Positions 36,936-48,085 of a stretch of 64,000 bases of DNA are shown here, piece by piece. The notes below the pieces were generated by a model. That model saw only the letters and a list, made by a program, of their open reading frames with translations. It was not told where the DNA came from and did not search any database. Positions within the stretch are counted from its first letter, which is position 1; the number at the start of each line of letters is the position of its first letter. The position numbers and the translations under genes are program-made. This stretch comes from Vigna angularis (taxonomy: Eukaryota; Streptophyta; Magnoliopsida; Fabales; Fabaceae). The DNA lies in contig NC_068977.1 of NCBI RefSeq assembly GCF_016808095.1, forward strand, positions 2,974,479-3,038,478, given 5' to 3'.

Positions 36936-39900
36936 GGTAAATCCTTACATAGTTACTCTCTATTACTTGATTGAGATAATAGTATTTAAGTAATGATTTC
37001 TTTTAACTTTTTTTTCTCTTTCTAAAAGAAAATTATGTTGAAATAGAAATATAATAGTATTATTGAAAATTATATTTAAAATTACATTTTATTGATATTC
37101 AAATTTATTTAAAATTGATACTAATAATAAGACCTTATAATTATTAAGTATTTTACGTTTTATTGTCTATGATGGGATATGTGCGTTAATCTAAACAAAT
37201 AAACTAATTATATACATAGTCTTAATTACATCATTACTTTTATTGTAACTTTGTTTTGTTTGTGTTTTTTTAGTAATATTGATGACTGTATATTAACACA
37301 TTTAGATGAGACACATATATTTAAATTTTGGTAAATTTATCTTTCCTTTTTGGAAAAAACAAAAAGCCATATGTTTGGTAATTATTTTATATGATGTATG
37401 TATATTTATTTATATACATGCTTTCTTATTTAGTGCTTTTATATTTGATCTGAAGTCACAAAGTTTGATTGTTACATATATAACATGCCGTCTAAATAAG
37501 TTATTTCCAAAACCAAAAGACATTAACTAAAATTGAAACTCAGGACAACTTAAGCAACTAAACTTTGAATTATAATTTACTCTTAATATACAATCTATTA
37601 GTTTTTGACACTTTTAATATGCTTGGACAAATTTCTCTGACAGATAAAGGAAAAAAAGAAGAAAATAATTATAAGTCTTTTAACAAATGTTTAGTTTATT
37701 ATGTTTTCGGAAAATCACAACATTTTCTTAAAGAAAGAAAACTTAAGGCAAAGTCTAGTCAATTCAAAGAATGACTGAAAGATAAGATTTAAGAAGGAAA
37801 CTTGGTTTAAATTACTTCACATATCACATCCTAATGAAGTCTTCTTTTTACATTTTTCCTATTCTAATTTCTCATGAAAGACCTTTTCATGTAAAACAAA
37901 AAGGATTTGTCTTATTTAGAGATAATAGAGTTAAAAATACACTCAAGGTTACTTGCCACTTTATCTACAGTTTATATTGTTTTAATTTTTTTCTTCAAAA
38001 ATTTATATAAAAAACTGATATGAACTTCAACTTAAAACTTTAAAACAATAGATTTATAAATTTTATTTTTTATACGTAGTTCAATTTTTTCACTTTTATT
38101 AATCACTTCGACTCATACTTGATTTTTCTAACAAATATATATAATTTTTTATCTTTTTGACATGTGAATAGTTTTTTTAAAAAATATTTTAAACTCATTG
38201 GTTGATTCTTTTCTAAAACAACGATTAGAGGCTCATGTGCATACAAATTTTAATCTTGAAATATTAAAAGTAAATTTACTTTTACAAACGAATAAAAAGG
38301 TGGAATGAAATTTTGAAATTTTCAGATGTGTGTTTAGCAAAAGAGGGTGCATTTAAGAAAAGCCCCGTAAACTATTAGTAGCTAGGGCCAGGTTCACCCG
38401 AACATATGAACAGTGCAATCAAGTTTGTGCTAATTTTAAAAAATTTATCTAATTTTATCGTCAATTTAGCCTCAGTCTACATTAAATCATGTTGTGATTG
38501 ACACTAATATTTAAAAGATAAAACAAAAACAATTTTTAGAGTGTTATGTGTTTCTTACAGCTTTATTTTCTGAATTTGATGAAAAAAAAATCCATTTTTT
38601 CTATTATTTATCCTTGACTACATATTATATTTTATTTCCACCTATGTTATAATCAGATTAAGACCCTCTTATATTTTAATCATTACAAATTCTACGGTGA
38701 AGAAAATAAAATGTAGACCCACAAGCCTAGATAAGAAGATATTTCTTGAATCTATATATTGTTTGTTTGTAAAGATATTGTATTCTATTTTAACTTAATT
38801 TTCTTTTCAGCATCTTAAATTTTAGAACGAGTCTTGCTTTTTAGTCTTTTATGTTCTTACTTAGAAAAAGTTTTAGAAGGTTTTAACTTTTTTAAAAAAT
38901 ATTTTAATAGACTTTTTGTTTAAGATTTTAAAAAGTTATTTCAGTCTCTTAAATTTAGTGTTTAGAGTTTATACATGTAATACTTGTAATTTAAGAAATT
39001 AAAAGACATTATTGATAAAAGTTATATTAGTCTCGAATTTCACATATAATCACCTTGTTCTTATCATATTAATTTTAATTTATTGAATAATGCAAAGGTT
39101 TTAAAAAGTATAATATTTTAAAATTGATAGTATCTTAAAATTGTGTGACTCGATTATTTTAATATTAAAATGTTTAAATATAAATAAAAAATTTATAAAC
39201 AATTTTCATTACTTTAAACTACATTATCTTTCTAAAATATTTTTCTAAATTTCTTTATCTTTTATCTACTTTTTCTTACTTTCCTTTAATCGGTTTGAAG
39301 TGATTCTCTTGGTAAGCTTTTTCTATTAGTTTTTTTGTTTGAGGAAGTTTAGTTTATGTTATTTTTCCTTTTGGTCGAATTTGTTTATTATAGTTTGCAT
39401 GTAATATTTTCTTGGTTACATGTATTATTTAAATATTCTATATAAGTCTTTAATAGGTCATCATAATTGTATGATTTGATTGTTTTATGATGTTTTTATG
39501 TATAGATAGAACATCCTCTTAAGTTATAGGTATTTTGGAGTTAGAGTAGTTAGAATTGTCAAAAACAGGAGAGAAAAGCTAAATTATATGTTTTATCATG
39601 TTAAAAATAATTTTACTTATTGATGTAAATTTGATGTCATAAAACCTTAAGTTTGTGATTAATGTTTGATTTAGTTTGTATAGAGTATGATTTATAAAAT
39701 ACGTCATTCAAACTTTAAATTGGTGAATATAATGATTGCATAATTTAATGTAAACATGTCAACATAACTATATTATATTTTAACAATAAATATAAACAAA
39801 ATAAATTGCAAATTGCAATCTTAATAATAAGACCATGAGACTTAAAAGGAAATATAAATACAGAAATTAAAACCTACTTTAGAAAAATTACTTAAACTTT

Positions 39901-41235
39901 ATTTAAATTTTATGATTAAATTAAAATTGCCATACATTTTGTAAAATAAAAGTCATTAATTTCAAATCTCACCATCTTCTATTCTTGATCCCTTCTGCTT
40001 TATAACAAAGAGATCAAATAAAAATTAACTTAGATGACATTAAAAAAAAACTTTTTTTACTATTGAAAACTAAATTTTCATTAAGAAGCTTGATTACTTT
40101 CTTGAAGAATAAGACTCTAAACACGATTAAGTTCATAAACTATTATATCTATTAACATTCATAATATGGAACGCAACATCCAAAGTTATATATCAAACAT
40201 GTTTTTTTCTCTAAAAACATATCTCACAATAAATACAAAAAAAAAATAATCAATATAAGTGTCGAATTATGTAAAATTAATTGATTAGGAAATTAGATAT
40301 AAAATACTTTAAAGTATTAAATCAACCTTGCACATAACAATGGATAAGATTAAAGAGGTCCATATTACAAACATTCCACTGATTTATGTTAAAATTTGTT
40401 CTTCTAATCATGTTATCGAATTTATAATTGCATTGATAATCAACTACTTACAATTATTTAGTTGAAAATACCATGAACGGTAACACATGAACTTATTGTC
40501 CCATCATGTTATATTTTATCATAACACTGCTGAATGTGCTCAAATTAAAGTCTAATTACAGCTTTTTAGTGGGCCCAACAGCTTGCTGCACAACCGTTAA
40601 AATTCCAAGTTGAACATAACAATATATTGATAATAAAATTGGAAGTACTTAAATTATGAAAAAGAAACCAATGTATATTTATAAGTTTCAAAGTCTATTA
40701 TATGATAAAGTATTTTTAATTAATTTTTTTATTGAATGTTTAAAATACATGTTTTTAATTAAATTTTTATATTAAGTGATTAGTGTGATTATTATTTTAT
40801 TTTTTTTATATTAATTACTTGTTTGTATGAGTTAAAAATGTGAGATTTTATAATCAAGTAAAACTAATTACAATATTTAAAAAAATATGTTGGATAATAA
40901 AACCATCACCATTATACGGTCAAGACGATGATGTCTATGTTGTTATTGTAAAAAAAATTCATATATTATCCAAAACATTCTAATAAAAACAATAAATATT
41001 ATTTATATATTAACAAAATATCATTTATATTAGAGACATAGTTTTATATTTAATAAAATTCAATTGAAAAAATATAAAAAATTATAAATATTTAATATAA
41101 AAAATTTAATACATACTCAATTATAAATAATTAAATTTGTAAAAAACTTAAAACTTCCGAAGTTTTATTTTAAAATATATATTAGAAAAAGTTTTATGCA
41201 ATATTGTTTTAAGCTTTTATAAAATACTTTATATA
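36936..41235. other. AT-rich intergenic DNA, nothing recognised
   Basis: These 4.3 kb are strongly AT-rich. The open frames present (up to about 75 codons) are Asn/Lys/Ile/Phe-rich and look random. No transposon ends could be paired, and no RNA gene is seen. Confidence 0.6.
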
Positions 41236-42117
41236 AATAATGTAACATCTCAAAAATATACAGTGTAAAACCATATACGAGAGTCATCACATATTAACAA
41301 TAATATAGTTCAGTTTAACGTTCGTCTAAAGTACCATTTCGGCCGAACAACCTTACATAACAGTATAAAATTCAAAGCCCCTAATCCAATTGCCACTAGA
41401 ACGAACGTTCTACAAAAGGAACACATCAAACGTTCTTACAAAAATGTATAACTAAAAACAGACCGAACGTCCCTAAGGTTCGACCTTCACCTCCTCCACG
41501 TTTTCCAATACTTCTCCCAGCAACTCTTCTACCTCTGCTCACATCCACATGGATGATCATTGCAACAAGACAACGACAAAACGAACGCCACAGACACAAA
41601 TGAAAAGAAACAGGGTAAGCTTATGTAATTTAATTTATCCAAACACATCATGCAATATTCACAATAAAACAAACAACAACCCCCTCATAATTCATACAAA
41701 CATGCATGCAAATAACGACCACTTGACCCTGACTGTCCGGACTGTATGAATCTTGTGTAGCTACGACGTTCGTGCACCTGGGTGATGTAGTAACTGGGAT
41801 GCCCTCAACAGCTGTCATCCAAGGTGATAGCGTCCTCCTCGAGCTAGGTTGGGCCAAAGCGCGAAGATGAAGCTATGGAGGTGGAATTTGTGCGGAAGTA
41901 ATGGATATGGTGGTGGGCTCACAATGTTGGTGAGTATTTGTGGTAGGATGGAGGTGTTTGATGGATCTCCGGAGAGGTTGGGCCAACTCTAGAGAAGGGT
42001 TGTTAGAGGGACCTCATGGGATGCTCTAGCCTTGACTTGAGACAAGATATGTTTGCACACATTTTGGCATAATAACATTCAAATTCATCAAGTGATTTTA
42101 CAAGGAAGGAGACCCTT

Positions 42118-42126
42118 CTATTTATA
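42118..42126 (-). promoter_or_regulatory. TATA box of the nested LTR
   Basis: The minus strand reads TATAAATAG, a plant TATA consensus. It is located between the 45-bp U3 repeats and the expected R region. Confidence 0.6.
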
Positions 42127-42169
42127 GATAAAGGTGTCTCCAAAGTAGACAAGAAACCCTAAAAACTAT

Positions 42170-42440
42170 CCACTCTTAAAGAGACATGTGGCAATCCTCT
42201 TTTACAAAGTTTCTCCACTCTTAGAGTGCCATGTGGCAATCCACTTTTGTAAAGTTCCTCCACTCTTAAAGTGCCATGTGACAATCCACTTTTGCAAAAG
42301 CTTTCCACTCTTAGAGTGACATGTGACAATCCACTTTAGGAAGAGTTTCTCCACTTGGAAAGTGACACATGGCCACTTCCTTTTTAAGAAGTGTCTTCAC
42401 TAAGAGCTTGCCATGTGGCCATCATGTCCCATGGTGGGAC
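42170..42440 (-). repeat. Six tandem 45-bp units in the nested LTR's U3
   Basis: CCACTCTTAnAGTGnCATGTG-type units start at 42170, 42215, 42260, 42305, 42351 and about 42397, so the period is 45-47 bp. Each carries a CATGTG (CACATG) E-box-like core, mostly as GCCATGTGGC or GACATGTGAC. They lie just upstream of the minus-strand TATA box, where enhancer repeats of an LTR are expected. Confidence 0.85.
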
Positions 42441-44485
42441 ACACTCTTTTAAGCTAATATTACAAACCATACAATACTTGGCCCATTATACAAGGCCTTA
42501 AAAATATACCCTATACTACTTGACCCTTAATACAAGGTCTAGAAATACTTCATGATAGCCCAAGTAAATAAGAGTTTAGCTCCTTCTTTTGGAAATGATT
42601 TTAATCCTTCTTGAATTTGTTTGGCCATGCTTCTTGTGATTGGACCCTTAGCTAGGAGTTTGTCATCACAAGGTTAGTCCGTTCCATCCAAATTAACCAT
42701 AAGGACTAGGACCTCCTGCCATTCCCACACGTGACTTACTCCTCTCTACATGAGAACGAGTAATCATGGAATATCAGGATGAACCGCCAACTAAGATTTG
42801 CCCACATTCATACTTTACCAACCAATAACCAAATTCTGAGATATTCCTCCCTGAAATACTCGTTCATAATCAATTATTTCATACACATCACATCACAATT
42901 CTTCTCATATTTAATCATCTATACATTTACATAGTAAGAGATCATACACTTCTATTATAACATAAGAACGACTGGAAAACGCTTCTTAAAAACTGACGAA
43001 ACTGGGCACTACTCACCTACCTCAATCAACCAACTCCTAAAAGTTCAACCGAACGCTACGGAGCCTAGACCGAGTACTAAGTCTCGAGGCCGAACACCTT
43101 TTAAAGACCAACATTGACTTGTACGAACAACATACTGATGAGAAACTATGGGGTAACAACGCTATCTAGTTTGAATGAAGACTTTGATTCTAAACACAGT
43201 AATACTATATTACGGGGACGAGACCCAGTGCTTGGTTTTAAGACCGAGCTCTGTAGAAAACCGGATACTATTTGAACGAGTGCTGGTCCAAGACCAAGGA
43301 ATTATCAGGAACGAGCGCTACTGAGACTGAACTCATGGTCCAAGTCCGATCGCTAATAAACTTACCTAAAACAAATGAATATAAATCTATACAATTGATC
43401 CACCACTTATTCTGAATGAAAAGAACGACAACGCCTAAGACCTTAAGTAGTATGTAACACATTTAACTAAACTGTTTAGGAAGTCTAAAGAAGAACTCCA
43501 CTTAAGCCGAACACTCATTATACATCTCTATCATTATAACACGAACCCCACTAACGAAATTCCTTGTAGAAGAAGAACTTAATGTAAACGGACGTTTAAA
43601 GAGTAACAAAATGGTTAATATGAACTCTAGGTCAAAGTTTAACTAATCCTATCTATTATTACAGGAAGATTCTTGTACTCTATCCCCAAGATCTTGAGAA
43701 CTAAGGTAAGACTAGGTACTCCCAAGAGAACCGAACGCTCGCTAATAACGTTCGTCCATACTATCCCATATTGAATATCAATTCTAACTCAGTTCAATTC
43801 ACAACATACATCAGTCATCCATCCAAACTTTCAAAACAACCAACACATACATATTTCATACTCAACCAATAATTCAAACAACATGTCATACAACACTCTA
43901 ACGTTCAACAAGAATATAAATCAAATTATATAAGCTTCTCTTACCTCGACACGTGAACGAACGCTCAAACTAAGCAGAATAAAGCTTCCCTCTACCACAG
44001 AACTCACGTTCGACGATCACGTTGTTAGGAATAATGAACTACGGAGAAAACTAGAAACACTCAGAATACTACCATCCACTCAGGCGACCATAACTAGAGT
44101 TGCATGCAAGACTTAAACGTACGTACTAGAGAGAAAGACACTCACCAGCTCAGAATTACAAACTGATCGGTTCAACTGGAAGCTGTTGACGCCGAGAGTG
44201 CTTCAACGGTGCTTGAGAGGTGATAGGAGAAGAAATGGTAAGGTTTTTCTTAGAGAGAAGGAGGAGAAAATGTATTCAGCAGTTTGGAGAAGAAGAAAGG
44301 CATGCAGAGAAGTGACACGATATTTTAAATTTTGGCCTTAAATACTGCGGTCGTCAAAAACGAACGATCATTCCCATGCATCCACATGTTATCCACTAAC
44401 TGAGACGATCACTCACTTCCTGACACCTGAATCCCACTACTTGGGATTTTTGGATGCGTTTTTTTTTAATGGGTCTGACAAATAA

Positions 44486-47400
44486 CTAAGTAAAGGAATT
44501 TGAACACTTATTGAAAATCTATTACATCTAATGGATATTAATTTTGTAAATTTTAATAAAGAAAATTTTATAAAATGAATTTTAAATTTAATTTAATCTT
44601 ATAAAATGACGTTTATACTATATAAATAAATTTATCTTATATGTGAGATATTTAACAAGAATTTAGTTTGTTTATTTTTTTTTCATAAACATTACTTTAA
44701 GAATTTTATTAAGTACAGAATAAGAAAATTCAAAACTAAATCAGTTACTTGACAACTTTTAACAACTATATTCATGTTACCTAAATTGACCTGTAATTTT
44801 TGAAATAGAAATAAAACAAACTTTTTTGCTCAAATTGTCATGTAGGTCAAATCACGACGGATGGTACCCATGGAAGAAGAGTCACATTAAAATCTAGCAC
44901 ATGAAATTATATTATTATTATTTTTATAGAAACTTATTATCTTGTAACATTTTGTTCAAGAAATTTTTTGATTTGATAACCGATTTGTTTTCTAAACAAC
45001 TAAACCAGTAATGTCTTTTAATAATAAAATATTAAATTGAGTTATTTAATTAAAGGATTATTAAAAAATTAATAAAAATAGTTGTAAGATAATAGGGAAC
45101 CTTAACGAATTTTTTAAATTCTCTTAAATAATTCTCTCAAAAATCGATTAAAGAATTTATTTAACCCGTTTTCAAAAATAAAAAATTTATTTAATTAGTT
45201 TTGGAAATTTGGTTAATAACAGCTTTAAAAATCGATTAAAGTTTTAGTAGTTTTTGAAATCTATGAAACTTTTAATCAACTTTGAAAGCCGATTGATTTT
45301 TAATAAAAAAAATAGAGCTAAATTTTGGAAATACAGAAAAAAAAGAATATATAAGATTATTATTAAAAAAATTAAATCGAGTTATTTAATTAAATTATTA
45401 TTAAAAATTAATAAAAATAATTGTAAGATAATATGGAACCTTAACGATTTTTTAAAAAATCGGTTAAGAAATTTTGTTAACTAATTTTCAAAAATCGATT
45501 AAACATTTAAGAAATTTATTTAATTAGTTTTTGAAATTTGATTAAGAATTTTAATAATAAAATATTAAATTGAGTTATTTAATTAAATTATTATTAAAAA
45601 TTAATAAAAATAGTTGTAAGATAATATGGAATCTTAACAATTTTTTTAAAAATTGGTTAAGAAATTTTTTTAACTAATTTTTGAAAACGGATTAAAGAAT
45701 TTATTTAACTAATTTTAAAAAATCAATTAAGAAATTTATTTAATTAGTTTTCGAAATTTGGCTTTAAAAATCGATTAAAGTTTTAGTAGTTTTTGAAATC
45801 TATAAAACTTTTAATCAACTTTGAAACCGAATGACTTTTAATGAAAAAATAGAGTTAAAGTTTTGGAGATACGAAAAAACAAATGCATGAAGATTTTTTT
45901 TTCTAGCACTTTGTCTCATAGGTATAATTTATTGAAAAGTGTAAGATTACAAAAAAATTCAAGTGGGATTTAAATATTTTAAGTTTTATTAAATTTTAAT
46001 TAATAAACAGCGTAGGTTTTTAGCATTTCTCATGATATAGTTGTGACTTAAATCTTAAGAGTTAATTCTAGGCATTGAGAAAACCGTAATAAGTTTGAAT
46101 AATTTAGTTAATTTAAAGAAAAATGTTAAAAGAATATAAATTAAATTTAGTATTTATTAAAAATTAAAATGGTTTTATTTGTGATGTTTGGAGCTAAGAA
46201 TGAATATAAGCCACAATTTGAGATTCGAAAAGTGGTCCATTTTGAAATATTTAATGAGTTTTATTGGTGTTTGGAATAGGAAAGGGACCTACTTTAGATG
46301 CATACTTCTTGTTTTCTTTTAATGTCATTTCATTTTCATTTTAGATATACCTCTCTTTTTTTTTCAATCATTCAACCCTTGAAAATTTCGTATTCCAATT
46401 TCATGATTATCATACATAACTAACGTTTTCCTTCTTTTTTTTTTTTTAAAAAAAAATTGGTGTTTAATTTCTTTTTATCCCAAAAGTGATATAAAATGTC
46501 TAATAAATATTATTATAAACTAATAAATTCTAACAAAATATTATATTTATGTTAGAATATCAGTCAAAACAATAAAACAATCAAACTCTATCAATAAATT
46601 AAATTATAGTTAATTATATTAAAAATAATGTAAATGGAATAATAGTACATAATTTTTTAATTATAGAACAATTTAGGTTTTTTTTCTTATAAAAATTAAA
46701 ATAAAGAAATAATAATAATAAGTATTTACAAATAAATTCCATAATTCCTTCTGTCCATTATTTCATTAATTTTTAATATTTTTAATTTGACTCTTTATTA
46801 AATTAAAATATTATTCTCTATACAATTAATATCTAATAACATATATATCTTTAATCACAAATTTATCTAATCCCTTTAATAAATAAACTAATAAAATATA
46901 ATAATCTTAACCCATTTAATTATTATTATATATATATATATAATTTAAATTGCTAATCACATCTAATTTCTTTATAAACATTTTTTAGTTTTTTCCTATA
47001 GAGCTTTATATGTCCAAAATTTCTGAGTAATAGGATACTCTTTTGTTTCTACTTTTACATGAATTAGCATAAATTATTTGGATTAATAGTTTATTTCATC
47101 TTATTAATTTTAAGTACGATTTCAATTTTGCCATACTATTTTTATTTTTAAATTCATGAAAATAGGTTTGTTTAGTTTTTCAAATTAAATTGATGAAAAC
47201 GCTTACTAGGAATTATTTGAAACTGTGTGACAAGTTAATAATATTTATCATTATTCTATTTTATTAATTTAATAAAATAAATTAAAATATTATATTTTTG
47301 AAAAAAAGTATTATTTATTTGAAAATTGAAAAATGATTATCTTTAAGTTATTTTAAAATCAATTTCACACAAATAGACTGTTATATATTTTCAATTTCTA

Positions 47401-48085
47401 TGTACTTTCTTCCCTAATTTTTTTGGGTTGGATGTTGTAGTTTGGGGTTGGGAAGGCAAGAAAGAACAACATCAGAAGATTCTTCTTCATAAATTCAGAA
47501 CAATCAATGTAAAAAGGGGAATCTGTAATTATGTAAAATATCAGGGGCACCTTGCAATAATGGAGAACTTTTATTTCATATTATAATGAAAAATTCATAA
47601 AAACTTATTTGCTTAGCAAACAACGGAAAGCAAAAAATATTATACAATGAAAACTAATAAATAATATCAAAAGTATGAAATGGTATAAAAAATTATAGAA
47701 CATTTTTGTGTGTGTGTATAACACTTTTAATAAAACAACAAATTATACTCTTTTTATTCTGTTTGTGTAAATTAAAAGTGTTAAAATTAAAATGATGCAT
47801 AATTCAAAGAAATAATAAAAAAAATCTTATTTTCAAAGAAATAATGAATAATTCTGCCAGAGATAATTTCGAAGATTAAATTGGTAGTTACTAATTAGTT
47901 TCTTAAAATCAGTAATGGACGATTGCAAATCCGGTTCAGTGTTAGAGCGGTTGAATCGAACCGAATTGAACCGTTTGGTAGAGTAGGCAAGTAATAACAG
48001 ATCAGAACAGAAGATCACCACTCTGTGAATAAAATCGCAAAGAAAGATAAGCTGGCTTTACCTCACCCGCCTGTAGCACGATTCC
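44486..48085. other. AT-rich intergenic DNA upstream of the DUF760 gene
   Basis: Apart from the repeat cluster at 45018-45885 this is featureless AT-rich DNA. The last roughly 150 bp before 48086 become GC-richer and contain several AACCG / CGGTT words (47930-47975), and probably belong to the promoter and 5' leader of the following gene. Confidence 0.55.
45018..45885. repeat. Three direct copies of an AT-rich repeat
   Basis: Copy A (about 45018-45350), a shortened copy B (about 45358-45550) and copy C (about 45551-45882) share ATTGAGTTATTTAATTAAA, then TAGTTGTAAGATAATA, then ATCGATTAAAG elements. A and C also share the end part TTTTAGTAGTTTTTGAAATC. Copy B lacks that end. Within each copy an AATCGATTAA word recurs several times. 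Confidence 0.8.

Larger units (their letters stand above)
41825..42668 (-). mobile_element. Nested solo LTR (844 bp) inside the long LTR
   Basis: On the plus strand it runs TGATAGC...GTCATCA, and identical 5-bp CAAGG flanks lie at 41820-41824 and 42669-42673. Removing it restores continuity with the other long LTR. A minus-strand TATA box, TATAAATAG (42118-42126), and upstream tandem repeats (42170-42440) mark a U3 promoter region, so it is oriented like its host LTR. No coding sequence is present. Confidence 0.85.
41241..44480 (-). mobile_element. Solo LTR of the long-LTR family, with nested insertion
   Basis: Read on the minus strand it begins TGTCAGACCC and ends GAGATGTTACA. Perfect 5-bp flanks AATAA lie at 41236-41240 and 44481-44485. 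It is homologous to the copy at 6089-8640, for example around CTACACAAGATTCATACAGT, GGAATGGCAGGAGGTCCTAG and the leader segment CACTCTCGGCGTCAA. The leader ends in a donor GAGCTG|GTGAGT at 44146/44145, the same place as the donor in the other copy. Without the nested 844-bp element and its duplication it would be about 2.39 kb. No PBS, PPT or coding domain remains. Confidence 0.85.
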
